The notes beneath the pieces are model-generated. The model was given only the letters and a program-made list of their open reading frames with translations, made no database searches and was not told the DNA's origin. Of a stretch of 45,287 nt of DNA, positions 29,330 through 38,170 are shown in pieces. This stretch comes from Gammaproteobacteria bacterium. GTDB taxonomy: Bacteria > Pseudomonadota > Gammaproteobacteria > Ga0077536. A program made the position numbers and the translations under genes. Every line of letters starts with the position of its first letter. Position 1 is the stretch's first letter. The DNA lies in NCBI GenBank assembly GCA_020845935.1, contig JADLEV010000087.1, positions 1-45,287 of the forward strand, in the 5' to 3' direction.

Positions 29330-30463
29330 TCAATCGTCCGACTGCAGGATATGGCGCAACAGCATCCTGTTGACCGCTGCGGCGGCTTCGATCTGCGGCA
29401 TGTGCGCAACGCGCTCGAAGAACACTACAGGGATCCGTGCGGGCAGGTTGGAGAGTAGCTCCGGTGGTGCGATCGTATCGTCCCGGCCCCATAACACCTG
29501 TACCGGCATGGTGACCCGGTTCAGGTTGTGAATTGGGTCCTGGCGGATCTCGTCAACGATGCAGCGCGCCACGATATCGCGCAAACATTCGCGAACTCCG
29601 TCAATCCGGTTGGTCTGCAGGACACGCTGAACGAGGTCACGCGTCACGAAGTCCGGATTCGCGTACAGCCGGGTGAGTACCGCGGCCAGTTCGCGGCGCT
29701 TGTTGGCACCGAGAAAATCGTCAATGAAGCCATGGTCGAACCGAGTGCCGGCACCCAGACCGCTTATCAGGGTCAAGGTGGCTACACGATGCGGGATCGT
29801 CAGTGCGAGCTCGACCGCGATGAGGGTGCCGAATGAATGCGCGACCAGATGGGCGTCGGCAATCCCGAGCCGATCGAGCAAGGTCGTGACAATCCTCGAG
29901 AGTTCCGCCAGCGATCCGACGGAAAAATCCTTCATTGAAGCACCGTGTCCCGGCAAGTCGATTGCAATGGTTCGGCAATGTGCCGCGAGTAGCGGTTGGT
30001 TCAGTGCCCATGACGCGGCACTGCCACCAAGACCATGGAGAAACACAACCGCCGTCTCACCGGATCCCGCATCGAGATAAGCGATCCATTTGCCGTCGAG
30101 GAGCATTTCCCGCTGCAGTGCAGTTTCGGCCGTTTCGTACGACACGTGCCCGGCTGCTTCCGGTCGCCGAAAATCGGTAATGAAAACATCGATCGCGGTG
30201 TCGTTGATTCCCTCGGCGGCGATGACACCAATCAGGTCGCCGACCGGGGCAACGACTTCAGGTCCGGCAAGCTGCCGCCTAAGTATCCCAGACCCTGGAG
30301 CACCGAGAACGTTGACGACCTTCTCGGATTCGATTTCCACCAGATCTTCGTCCGCCGCAACTACGTCGCCCGGTTGTTTCAGCCAGCGCAGCACCTTGCC
30401 TTCCACCATCGAAAACCCCCACTTGGGGATGACGACGGGGATCAGGGTTTCTTCATGCGACAT
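29330..30463 (-). CDS. Lipoyl domain-alpha/beta-hydrolase fusion (AcoC-like acetoin dehydrogenase E2)
   Basis: A 377-residue fusion. Residues about 7-82 form a lipoyl domain with the lipoylation lysine Lys48 in IESEKVV. Residues about 125-375 form an alpha/beta hydrolase with a Ser210 nucleophile in AHSFG, an acid candidate in LWGRDD and the His in VAHMP. This architecture is that of AcoC, the E2-like component of acetoin dehydrogenase. The E1 (acoA/acoB) and E3 genes normally beside it are absent here, so it is either an orphan component working with enzymes encoded elsewhere or a lipoylated hydrolase of another role. It converges on the aldehyde dehydrogenase, 21 nt apart. Confidence 0.85.
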   Translation of the reverse strand: MSHEETLIPVVIPKWGFSMVEGKVLRWLKQPGDVVAADEDLVEIESEKVVNVLGAPGSGILRRQLAGPEVVAPVGDLIGVIAAEGINDTAIDVFITDFRRPEAAGHVSYETAETALQREMLLDGKWIAYLDAGSGETAVVFLHGLGGSAASWALNQPLLAAHCRTIAIDLPGHGASMKDFSVGSLAELSRIVTTLLDRLGIADAHLVAHSFGTLIAVELALTIPHRVATLTLISGLGAGTRFDHGFIDDFLGANKRRELAAVLTRLYANPDFVTRDLVQRVLQTNRIDGVRECLRDIVARCIVDEIRQDPIHNLNRVTMPVQVLWGRDDTIAPPELLSNLPARIPVVFFERVAHMPQIEAAAAVNRMLLRHILQSDD

Positions 30464-30601
30464 CGTGCGGCTGCAACGAGCGATTCAGCAGTGTGGTGAA
30501 CAGAAGCGGTCGACGAACGATTTGAAATGAATCATGCCGCGGCGCGGCGCCAGGCCACAACAGCCTCGTGACCTGGGCCGCGCGATCGCGGGTGGTATGT
30601 A

Positions 30602-31078
30602 TCACTCGACGTACGGGATCAAGCGCCCCAAAACAATCACACCGGTCCACAGCGCGAGTGAAGCCCAGGCGATTGTCTTTGCATTTGATGCAGCAGTCTC
30701 CCCATCGGCCAAGCTGGCAAGGCGCCCATGAGCCCCGAACCAGAACCACAGGGCATTGAGGCCCGCCAACAGGATCAGCGTTATCTTGGCCAGGAATACC
30801 GGGTTGGCCACGTAGCGCAATGGATCGGAGCAAAACATGAAGATACCGCTGGTGGCGGCGATGGCGAAGCCGGCGACTGCCATTGACGTGAAAGACATGG
30901 CCGGTTTCATCGGCAGCTGCCGGGCAAATCCAAGAATGCGGGCATCGATGATCAGCAACCCGCCAAACAGGATACAGAGGCCGATGAAATGCAACGTCTC
31001 CAGCAGTGGGAAGCCCCAGGCTACGGCGTATGCCGAACCTAACCACGATTGAGACAGGGATGTGAGGAAGTCATTCAT
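30602..31078 (-). CDS. Small integral membrane protein (DUF6644-like), copy 1
   Basis: A 158-residue membrane protein with four hydrophobic helices (about 22-48, 62-82, 92-112 and 135-155). It has polar signatures ETLHFIGL near the N-terminus and GRLIPYVE at the end. The His in LHFIGL and the closing GRL(I/T)xY are shared with the next gene, so the two are paralogues and likely a heterodimer or a duplicated unit. The His in a helix could ligate haem or a quinone-type cofactor, which is a guess. It resembles uncharacterised DUF6644-like proteins from memory. Function unknown. Confidence 0.75.
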   Translation of the reverse strand: MNDFLTSLSQSWLGSAYAVAWGFPLLETLHFIGLCILFGGLLIIDARILGFARQLPMKPAMSFTSMAVAGFAIAATSGIFMFCSDPLRYVANPVFLAKITLILLAGLNALWFWFGAHGRLASLADGETAASNAKTIAWASLALWTGVIVLGRLIPYVE

Positions 31079-31093
31079 GGTCCGTCGCTCCGG

Positions 31094-31543
31094 TTACTTG
31101 ATGTAAGCCGTCAAACGTCCGGCAGTAATCGCACCCAGCCATAGCACCAGCGAGATCATCGCCAGCGCCTTATCGTTTCCGGAGCGATTGGCTTCAAGTC
31201 GGCGCACCAACATGACGAAGACGATGGTTGCGGCGACAAGCAGTGCAAGCTTGATCTGGAACGTGGGCATCGTCAGAAACTTCCGGGCATCTGCAATGAA
31301 CAGCAACAGGCCGGAACAAACATTAAGGCCGACGCCGATCCAGGCAAGCTTAAGTAGGGGATCCATCGAGGAGATAGGAATTCGCCCCCCGAGGCCAAGG
31401 GCGCGAAGCGCGAACACCAAACCAATCCCCACCACGATCGCCATTCCGATGGCGTGAACTGAAATGATACCCGGATACGTCCACATCGTTTCGCGGATTA
31501 AAACCGCGATTGCACTGCCTTCAAGTGAAGCCAGGAAACTCAT
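31094..31543 (-). CDS. Small integral membrane protein (DUF6644-like), copy 2
   Basis: A 149-residue membrane protein paralogous to the downstream neighbour, 15 nt away on the same strand. It starts at MSFLASLEG, preceded by GGGAGGG; a TTG 72 nt further 5' is the outer limit of the frame. It has four hydrophobic helices. VHAIGMAIVVG carries an in-membrane His at the position of LHFIG in copy 1, and the protein ends GRLTAYIK. Presumably the two are one operon. No enzyme motif is visible and the function is unknown. Confidence 0.75.
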   Translation of the reverse strand: MSFLASLEGSAIAVLIRETMWTYPGIISVHAIGMAIVVGIGLVFALRALGLGGRIPISSMDPLLKLAWIGVGLNVCSGLLLFIADARKFLTMPTFQIKLALLVAATIVFVMLVRRLEANRSGNDKALAMISLVLWLGAITAGRLTAYIK

Positions 31544-31728
31544 TGCGATACCCTCCCATTTAAAGGTAAACGGCAATGCTGCAATACTGCGGTACGGCGT
31601 TTTTATATGCGGCAAGCTATCTTCCGGGATTCCCGTATTTGACGCAATACTGATGGCGCCCGTTTCTTACACCCGGTAGGCAGCTTTACGCCATAGGATC
31701 GCCCCGCTATGCTACACGGCAGAATTCT

Positions 31729-31821
31729 GGAGAGATGGCCGAGAGGCTGAAGGCGCTCCCCTGCTAAGGGAGTATGGGCTCAAAAGGTCCATCGAGGGTT
31801 CGAATCCCTCTCTCTCCGCCA
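31729..31821 (+). tRNA. tRNA-Ser (GCU)
   Basis: A 93-nt tRNA with encoded CCA. The acceptor is GGAGAGA (31729-31735) with TCTCTCC (31811-31817), discriminator G and CCA at the end. The anticodon stem CTCCC/GGGAG encloses CTGCTAA, giving anticodon GCT at 31763-31765. A long variable arm marks it as serine type, and the T-loop GGTTCGAATCC is standard. The anticodon is not TCA, so this is not tRNA-Sec (selC). In many gammaproteobacteria this tRNA follows csrA directly; here about 4.1 kb lie between. Confidence 0.97.
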
Positions 31822-31865
31822 CTCTTTGCCCGGTTCTTGATCCGGCAAGTACAGGTTGGCTGCGA

Positions 31866-33158
31866 TCACTTCACTGCGGATTTTCGATCGAACACGCGCC
31901 CCAGATAGACCCCCGCGGCAGTCCAGATTGCGGCGATTACCGCGCCGATCACCGCCATCGCCGCGATTCCAAAGCCGGCAATATCCGTCAGAAAGGCGAA
32001 CGCGCTTCCGCTCAGTGCGTCGCCGCCGCGATAGACAACCACGTCTATCACCGGCTTGGCCTTGAATCGCGTTTCGCGATCGACATGGGTGTAGAGCATT
32101 TCGCGGGCCGGTCGCGTGATGCCATAGTTGGCGCCTTGGCGTACCAATTGCAATGCCAGCAGCACCGTCAGGATGGGGGCGAAGGCGAGGATCAACAGTC
32201 CGCCACAGATGACGAATGGGACCATGGCCAATGCGACCGGCATGCCGAACCGCGCCACGATCCTGCTAGTCACGAATAAGCCCAAGATAAAGGTCACGAT
32301 ATTCACGACCGAAGCCAAGCCCCCAAGAATGGCAGCTCGCTCCTCCCTGCTGTAACCGCGCAGCAACTCCGTCTGTTCGAAATACACGAAGCTGCCGATC
32401 GCCGTATACAGAAAAATGAACAACGCAATCATCAACAGATAGGGATTGGTCAGGAACAACGCAAATCCCTGAATCGGATTACCGCCGATCCGGGCGGCGG
32501 AGAGATCCGCGTGCACATCATCGTTGTGCAGTGCCGTGATCTTCAATCGCTGCAGATAGAAAACCAGCGGGATGGGGGCCAGCAGCATGACCGACGCGAC
32601 CAGCATCAACCCTTCATTACCGATGTGCCCGGCAAACAGCACGGGAACCAGCGGTCCAAGCGAGGCTCCGGCGCTTGCCCCGGTGGCGATGAACGAAAAC
32701 AGGCGACGTGATTGATCCGTGTTGTACAGGTCGGCCATGAAGCTCCAGAACACCGACACATGGAACAGACTGAACATGCTGACCCAGACATAGAAACTCT
32801 TGTCCAGCAGGACTCGGTCGGTGACCGCAGCCGAACCGAGGTAGAACCCGACGAATGACAATGCGAAAAAGCCGTACACCGTGGGCACCAGCAGGCTGAA
32901 CCGGATCTTGCTGACCAGCACGCCGTACAAGGCGACCAGGCCCAAACTGACGAAGAACTGGAGATTCCACAACATCGAAATCTCGGTGTTGCTCCAGTCG
33001 CTGGCCAAGGCATCCCGCAGCGGTCGCAAGATGTAGTAGGCGGCCATCAGGATGAAGACGAAACCGAAGGAGACGAACACGGCCTTGAGTTCGTGCGCTT
33101 CGATCATCGTCGCGGATTTCACCAGCCGGGCTAGCGGGTTCTGTTTCGAATCACTCAT
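31866..33158 (-). CDS. ATP/ADP-translocase-like (NTT) major-facilitator transporter
   Basis: A 430-residue inner-membrane carrier with about 12 hydrophobic helices. The sequence AAYYILRPLRDAL in the first helix region and SFYVWVSMFSLFHVSVFWSFMADLYN resemble bacterial relatives of the nucleotide (ATP/ADP) translocases and MFS proteins, a group seen in free-living proteobacteria. It also has RxGANYGITRPAREMLYTHVD, typical of these proteins. The true substrate is unknown and nucleotide exchange should not be assumed outside obligate intracellular bacteria. It is a single gene between tRNA-Ser and lrp, reading opposite to the tRNA. Confidence 0.8.
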   Translation of the reverse strand: MSDSKQNPLARLVKSATMIEAHELKAVFVSFGFVFILMAAYYILRPLRDALASDWSNTEISMLWNLQFFVSLGLVALYGVLVSKIRFSLLVPTVYGFFALSFVGFYLGSAAVTDRVLLDKSFYVWVSMFSLFHVSVFWSFMADLYNTDQSRRLFSFIATGASAGASLGPLVPVLFAGHIGNEGLMLVASVMLLAPIPLVFYLQRLKITALHNDDVHADLSAARIGGNPIQGFALFLTNPYLLMIALFIFLYTAIGSFVYFEQTELLRGYSREERAAILGGLASVVNIVTFILGLFVTSRIVARFGMPVALAMVPFVICGGLLILAFAPILTVLLALQLVRQGANYGITRPAREMLYTHVDRETRFKAKPVIDVVVYRGGDALSGSAFAFLTDIAGFGIAAMAVIGAVIAAIWTAAGVYLGRVFDRKSAVK

Positions 33159-33318
33159 GAGGTCTTGGCCTGAATAATCGAGGTAAGTGAATCTCCCTGC
33201 ACATCAGCGGCAGGGGCCGGCGCATAGTCTACATGTCGTGAGGCAGGATTAAGGGAAAGGCCGGGTTCATTGTGCCAGCGTATCGCCCCTCTCGCTCCGT
33301 GAGACGTTGGCGCTGCCG

Positions 33319-33807
33319 CTAGCCTGGTTTCAGGTAACTCAAGGGCAGTGCCGTCGTGTCGATCGCTTTGCGCAATACAAACGAACTGTGGACGCCAATC
33401 ACACCTTCGATGCGTGTGATTTTGTTCAGCAGAAATTGATGGTAAGCCTCCATGTCCGGAACCACGGCCTTGAGCTGGTAGTCGGCATCCTGGCCGGTGA
33501 TGAGATAACACTCGATCACCTCCGGGCATGAGCGGACGACTTTCTCGAAGCGCTCGAATCGCTCCGGGGTGTGTCGATCCATGCGGATATGGATCAGCGC
33601 CATCAGGTCGAGCCCCAGCGATGCTGGCGCCAAGCGCACCACACGGCTGGCGATGATGCCTTCCTCCTCAAGGCGACGGACGCGGCGTGAACAGGGCGAG
33701 GCGGACAGGCCGACGCGTTCGGCGAGCTGTTGATTGGTGAGACCTCCGTCCTGCTGCAAGGCTTCCAGAAGCTTGATGTCAAAACGATCGATCTGAGCGG
33801 CCTGCAT
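33319..33807 (-). CDS. Lrp/AsnC-family transcriptional regulator
   Basis: A 162-residue regulator. The N-terminal helix-turn-helix (about 5-60: DIKLLEALQQDGGLTNQQLAE, LSASPCSRRVRRLEEEGII) is followed by the RAM/ACT-like ligand domain (GQDADYQLKAVVPD). Lrp-type proteins form multimers that respond to amino acids such as leucine. It is divergent from leuA, 158 nt away, and probably senses leucine or related amino acids to control leuA; that link is from context. Confidence 0.92.
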   Translation of the reverse strand: MQAAQIDRFDIKLLEALQQDGGLTNQQLAERVGLSASPCSRRVRRLEEEGIIASRVVRLAPASLGLDLMALIHIRMDRHTPERFERFEKVVRSCPEVIECYLITGQDADYQLKAVVPDMEAYHQFLLNKITRIEGVIGVHSSFVLRKAIDTTALPLSYLKPG

Positions 33808-33826
33808 GGCTATTCCTCAAGCAGAA

Positions 33827-33841
33827 CGCAATAACTTTGCG
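33827..33841. promoter_or_regulatory. Inverted repeat in the lrp-leuA intergenic region (candidate operator)
   Basis: CGCAA (33827-33831) and TTGCG (33837-33841) form a 5-bp inverted repeat with spacer TAACT, just upstream of the lrp start at 33807. Short AT-centred palindromes are typical Lrp sites and autoregulation is common. One short repeat is weak evidence. Confidence 0.4.
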
Positions 33842-33965
33842 CATAGTCATGATATCGAGACCATATATTGCTGGCAACGTCAGCAGAAGAACAAGAAAAG
33901 ACCAATATGGTCTTAATGATGGATATACACTATCCACGAGTTCAACTGCAACCTGGAGCAGGGCT

Positions 33966-35663
33966 ATGACCCGTTTTGATCACGCCAAGTACCGTCCCAA
34001 TCCCGTGATCGCGTTGCGCGATCGCACCTGGCCTGACCGTGTGCTGACAAAGGCGCCCGACTGGTGCAGCGTCGACCTGCGCGATGGCAATCAGGCCTTA
34101 GTGCGGCCCATGTCGGTGGATCTCAAATTGCGGCTGTTCAATCTGCTCGTCAAGCTCGGCTTCAAGGAGATCGAGATCGGTTTTCCTGCCGCATCGCAGA
34201 CCGAATATGCCTTCGCACGGCGGCTCATCGAGGACAACATGATCCCGGATGACGTTACGGTACAGGTACTGACGCAGGCACGCCGTGAACTCATAGAGCG
34301 AACCTTCGAGTCGTTGCATGGCGTGCGCAGCGCGATCGTGCATGTCTACAATTCCACCTCGACCGTGCAACGCGAACAGGTATTTCGAGCCGGTGAATCC
34401 CAGATCCGCCAGATCGCCATCGACGGCGCCAGCTGGGTCCGCGAGCTTGCCGCGCGGCATCGCGATACGACCTGGTCGTTCCAGTATTCGCCCGAGAGTT
34501 TCACCGGAACCGAACCCGATTACGCCATCGACGTGTGTAACGCGGTGATTGGCGTCTGGCAACCGGCCGCCGGGCAGCGCGTGATCATCAACTTGCCGGC
34601 GACTGTCGAAGTCACCGGGCCGAACGTGTTCGCCGACCAAATCGAATATGTTTGCCGGCGCATCGCCGCGCGCGAGTATATCCGCATCAGTTTGCACACC
34701 CACAACGATCGGGGCTGCGCGGTGGCCGCTGCCGAACTTGGTTTGCTCGCCGGTGCCGATCGGGTCGAAGGGACGCTGTTCGGCAATGGTGAACGTACCG
34801 GCAACATGGATATCGTGACACTGGCGATGAACCTCTATTCGCAAGGCATCGATCCGCGCCTGGACCTGGCCAACATGGCAACCATCGTTTCCGAGTACGA
34901 GGCATGCACCGGGATGACAGTCCCGCCGCGCCAGCCATGGGTTGGCGAATTGGTCTATACAGCTTTTTCCGGCAGCCATCAGGATGCCATTCGCAAGTCG
35001 ATCGCCTATCACGAAGAGCATCGCTTGCCGACCTGGAACGTGGCCTATCTGCCGATCGACCCACGCGATCTTGGCCGCCATTATCAGGAGGTCGTTCGCA
35101 TCAACAGCCAATCCGGCAAGGGTGGCGTCGCGTTGATCCTGGAACGGGACTACGGCATCCACGTGCCGAAGTGGCTGCATCCGGAACTCGGCCGCGCCGT
35201 GCAGCGCGTTGCCGAGGAATGTGGCGGCGAGGTCCCGTCATTGCAGGTGCGCGCGGTATTCGAAACGGAATTCCTTGCGGTACCCGAGGGTTGGGCCTTG
35301 CAGGGCTACGCGCTCAGTTCCGAGGCGGGGCAGACCCATGCGCGGTTCTCGCTTGGCGGCACAGGCCAGGGCCAGACCGAGTTGCACGGCAACGGTCACG
35401 GGCTGATCGAAGCGTTGACCGATGGCTTGGCACGCGCATTCGGCGTGCGCATCAACATCGAAGCCTATGACGAGCATGCATTGAGTCCCGGCACCGAAGC
35501 ACAGGCGTTGGCAAGCGTCGGGTTGCGCGTCGATGGCGTCGCCGGGCATGCCTGTGCCATCGATGAAGACAGCACCCAGGCGACATTGCAGGCCGTGCTG
35601 TCTGCGGTCGGGCGGGTCCTGGCGGCGCGTGGGGAGGTGGCGCAAGCGCGGCGACAGGCTTAA
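33966..35663 (+). CDS. leuA: 2-isopropylmalate synthase
   Basis: A 565-residue LeuA of the longer (type 2) class, condensing 2-ketoisovalerate with acetyl-CoA in leucine synthesis. The ATG at 33966 has a purine-rich site (GGAGCAGGG) just upstream; the frame is open further 5' to 33837, but that part has no family resemblance. LRDGNQAL (catalytic Arg/Asp), the metal-binding HTHNDRG, and FGNGERTGNMD are canonical. The C-terminal roughly 130 residues form the leucine-feedback domain. It is divergent from lrp and convergent with comM. Confidence 0.95.
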   Translation: MTRFDHAKYRPNPVIALRDRTWPDRVLTKAPDWCSVDLRDGNQALVRPMSVDLKLRLFNLLVKLGFKEIEIGFPAASQTEYAFARRLIEDNMIPDDVTVQVLTQARRELIERTFESLHGVRSAIVHVYNSTSTVQREQVFRAGESQIRQIAIDGASWVRELAARHRDTTWSFQYSPESFTGTEPDYAIDVCNAVIGVWQPAAGQRVIINLPATVEVTGPNVFADQIEYVCRRIAAREYIRISLHTHNDRGCAVAAAELGLLAGADRVEGTLFGNGERTGNMDIVTLAMNLYSQGIDPRLDLANMATIVSEYEACTGMTVPPRQPWVGELVYTAFSGSHQDAIRKSIAYHEEHRLPTWNVAYLPIDPRDLGRHYQEVVRINSQSGKGGVALILERDYGIHVPKWLHPELGRAVQRVAEECGGEVPSLQVRAVFETEFLAVPEGWALQGYALSSEAGQTHARFSLGGTGQGQTELHGNGHGLIEALTDGLARAFGVRINIEAYDEHALSPGTEAQALASVGLRVDGVAGHACAIDEDSTQATLQAVLSAVGRVLAARGEVAQARRQA

Positions 35664-35698
35664 CGAAGCTCGGTAACAGGCGGAGCTTCCGCAACCCA

Positions 35699-37240
35699 TT
35701 AGGTGCGCGCTGCACGCAATCGATCCAGACAACGCAGGCTGCTCGTTTCGGCGATATGCGCCGATGCGATCGGGCGATGCAGCGCACGGCTTTCCGAAGC
35801 CACCGGCTCAGCGGCGAGATCGGCAACCGTTCGCGCAACGCGCAGCAATCGGTGGATGGCGCGGTTCGAAAGCCGGTGCTTGTCGGCAACCTGGCGCAAC
35901 AGTTTTTCCGCCTCGGCCGTGAGGTCCGGATACAGCAGGTCGAATGGGGCACGGGCATTGAGTTGGCCACGGCGTACCTGCAGCGACCTTGCGGCGATAA
36001 CACGCTCGCGTACCGCTGCGCTGGTTGCCGCTTGGTTCGAGTCGCGCGACCAAAGCGCGTCCGCCTCGCGCGGGACATCGACCTGCAGGTCGAAGCGATC
36101 GAGCAGGGGGCCGGAGATGCGGCCGAGATACCGTTGCAGCTGCATCGACGTGCAGCGGCAGCGATCGCCGCGATCTCCGGCATAGCCGCAGGGACAGGGA
36201 TTCATTGCCGCGATGATCTGGAACCGGGCGGGAAACTCGGTGCGCTGGGCCGCGCGCGAGATGGTGACCAGACCGTCTTCCATCGGTTCGCGCAATGCTT
36301 CAAGGGCGTCGCGGCGGAATTCCGGCAGTTCGTCGAGAAACAACACGCCGTGATGCGCGAGAGAGATTTCGCCTGGCCGCGGCAGGCTGCCACCGCCAAC
36401 CAGGGCGATGGTGGATGCGCTGTGATGCGGCGCGCGAAATGGTCGCTGTCGCCATAGCCGGCGATCGAACCCGGCGCTCGATACGGACCAGGTCGCGGCC
36501 GATTGCAGCGCTTCGAGGTCGGTCATGGGTGGCAGCAGCGTAGGGAGCCGGCGCGCCAGCATGGTTTTACCCGTGCCCGGCGGGCCGACCAACAACAGGT
36601 TGTGGCCACCGGCCGCCGCGATCTCCAGGGCCCGTTTTGCCTGATGTTGACCGCGGACCTCGCTCAGATCCGCCTCTGGGATTAACGTTTCCGGCAGCAC
36701 AGGATCCGAGGACGCAGGAACGAGATGGCGGATGCCGCTCAGGTGATCGACCACGTCGATCAATCGGGTCGACCCATAGACCACGAGATCACCGAGCAGC
36801 AGTGCTTCAGCCGCGTTCGCCGCAGGCACCAGCAACATCCGCCGTGCCCGCTGCGCCGCGAGGGCCGCCGGCAGCACGCCGGGCACGGGACGCAGCGTAC
36901 CGTCCAGCGCCAGTTCGCCAACGAATTCGTAGCCATCGAGCGCGTGATCGGGCAACTGCTGTGATGCCGCCAGCAGGCCGAGGGCGATGGGCAGATCGAA
37001 TCGGGTGCCGAACTTGCGCAGATCAGCGGGTGCGAGATTGACCGTGATGCGGCGTTGCGGAAAATCGTAGCCGGAGCTCAACAACGCGCTGCGCACGCGC
37101 TCCTTGCTCTCGCGGATCGCGGTCTCCGGCAGTCCGACGATCGACAGTGCGGGCAGACCGTTGCTGAGGTGGACTTCGACGGTGACTTCCGGCGCATCGA
37201 TACCGTCAATCGCGCGCGCGGTGGCTGCTGCCCATGCCAT
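35699..37240 (-). CDS. comM: Mg-chelatase-like AAA+ ATPase ComM/YifB
   Basis: A 513-residue ComM, an AAA+ helicase that promotes branch migration in natural transformation. It starts at MAWAAATARAIDG; the frame extends 13 residues further 5'. It has an N-terminal Lon-like fold (VEVHLSNGLPALSIVGLPE), Walker A GPPGTGKT, Walker B LFLDELPEF, and a zinc-like Cys cluster MNPCPCGYAGD with CRCT. The arrangement beside ubiK and the ammonium genes resembles Pseudomonas-type gammaproteobacteria. Whether the strain is transformable is unknown. Confidence 0.93.
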   Translation of the reverse strand: MAWAAATARAIDGIDAPEVTVEVHLSNGLPALSIVGLPETAIRESKERVRSALLSSGYDFPQRRITVNLAPADLRKFGTRFDLPIALGLLAASQQLPDHALDGYEFVGELALDGTLRPVPGVLPAALAAQRARRMLLVPAANAAEALLLGDLVVYGSTRLIDVVDHLSGIRHLVPASSDPVLPETLIPEADLSEVRGQHQAKRALEIAAAGGHNLLLVGPPGTGKTMLARRLPTLLPPMTDLEALQSAATWSVSSAGFDRRLWRQRPFRAPHHSASTIALVGGGSLPRPGEISLAHHGVLFLDELPEFRRDALEALREPMEDGLVTISRAAQRTEFPARFQIIAAMNPCPCGYAGDRGDRCRCTSMQLQRYLGRISGPLLDRFDLQVDVPREADALWSRDSNQAATSAAVRERVIAARSLQVRRGQLNARAPFDLLYPDLTAEAEKLLRQVADKHRLSNRAIHRLLRVARTVADLAAEPVASESRALHRPIASAHIAETSSLRCLDRLRAART

Positions 37241-37292
37241 GGCTTCCCTGCCTTTGCGCGGCCGGCACGGCCGCGGCATTTCATGGAGCCGG

Positions 37293-37541
37293 TTACGGCG
37301 GAGCGGTCCGCTCCAGCTCCGCCAGTTTCCGTTCCAACACTTCCAGTTTTTCCCGCGTCCGGATTAGCAGCGCCTGCTGTGCATCAAACTCTTCCCGGGT
37401 CACGAGATCCATCCGCTCCAGCACGGATTCCGCAATCAGCTTGAGGTTCTTGCGCAACCCTTGATGCAACTGCTCACTCCCTTCCGGGAGCAGTTTGCGC
37501 AGGTCGCGCGCAATGGCTTCAAGTTTTGCGACATCAATCAT
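37293..37541 (-). CDS. ubiK: Ubiquinone biosynthesis accessory factor UbiK
   Basis: An 82-residue coiled-coil protein of the UbiK (YqiC/BMFP) family, needed for efficient ubiquinone synthesis and a partner of UbiJ. MIDVAKLEAIARDL, then a long C-terminal coiled coil (REKLEVLERKLAELE), is the family pattern. It is 52 nt upstream of comM on the same strand. Confidence 0.92.
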   Translation of the reverse strand: MIDVAKLEAIARDLRKLLPEGSEQLHQGLRKNLKLIAESVLERMDLVTREEFDAQQALLIRTREKLEVLERKLAELERTAPP

Positions 37542-37569
37542 TGGCGGCTCCGCTGCTGAAGATGCTTAA

Positions 37570-38148
<579 letters not shown>

Positions 38149-38170
38149 CGCTGAACTCGAGGACGGAGAC

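Noticed and set aside
31729..31821. selC (tRNA-Sec) candidate
   Set aside because: The anticodon is GCT and the arms fit ordinary tRNA-Ser.
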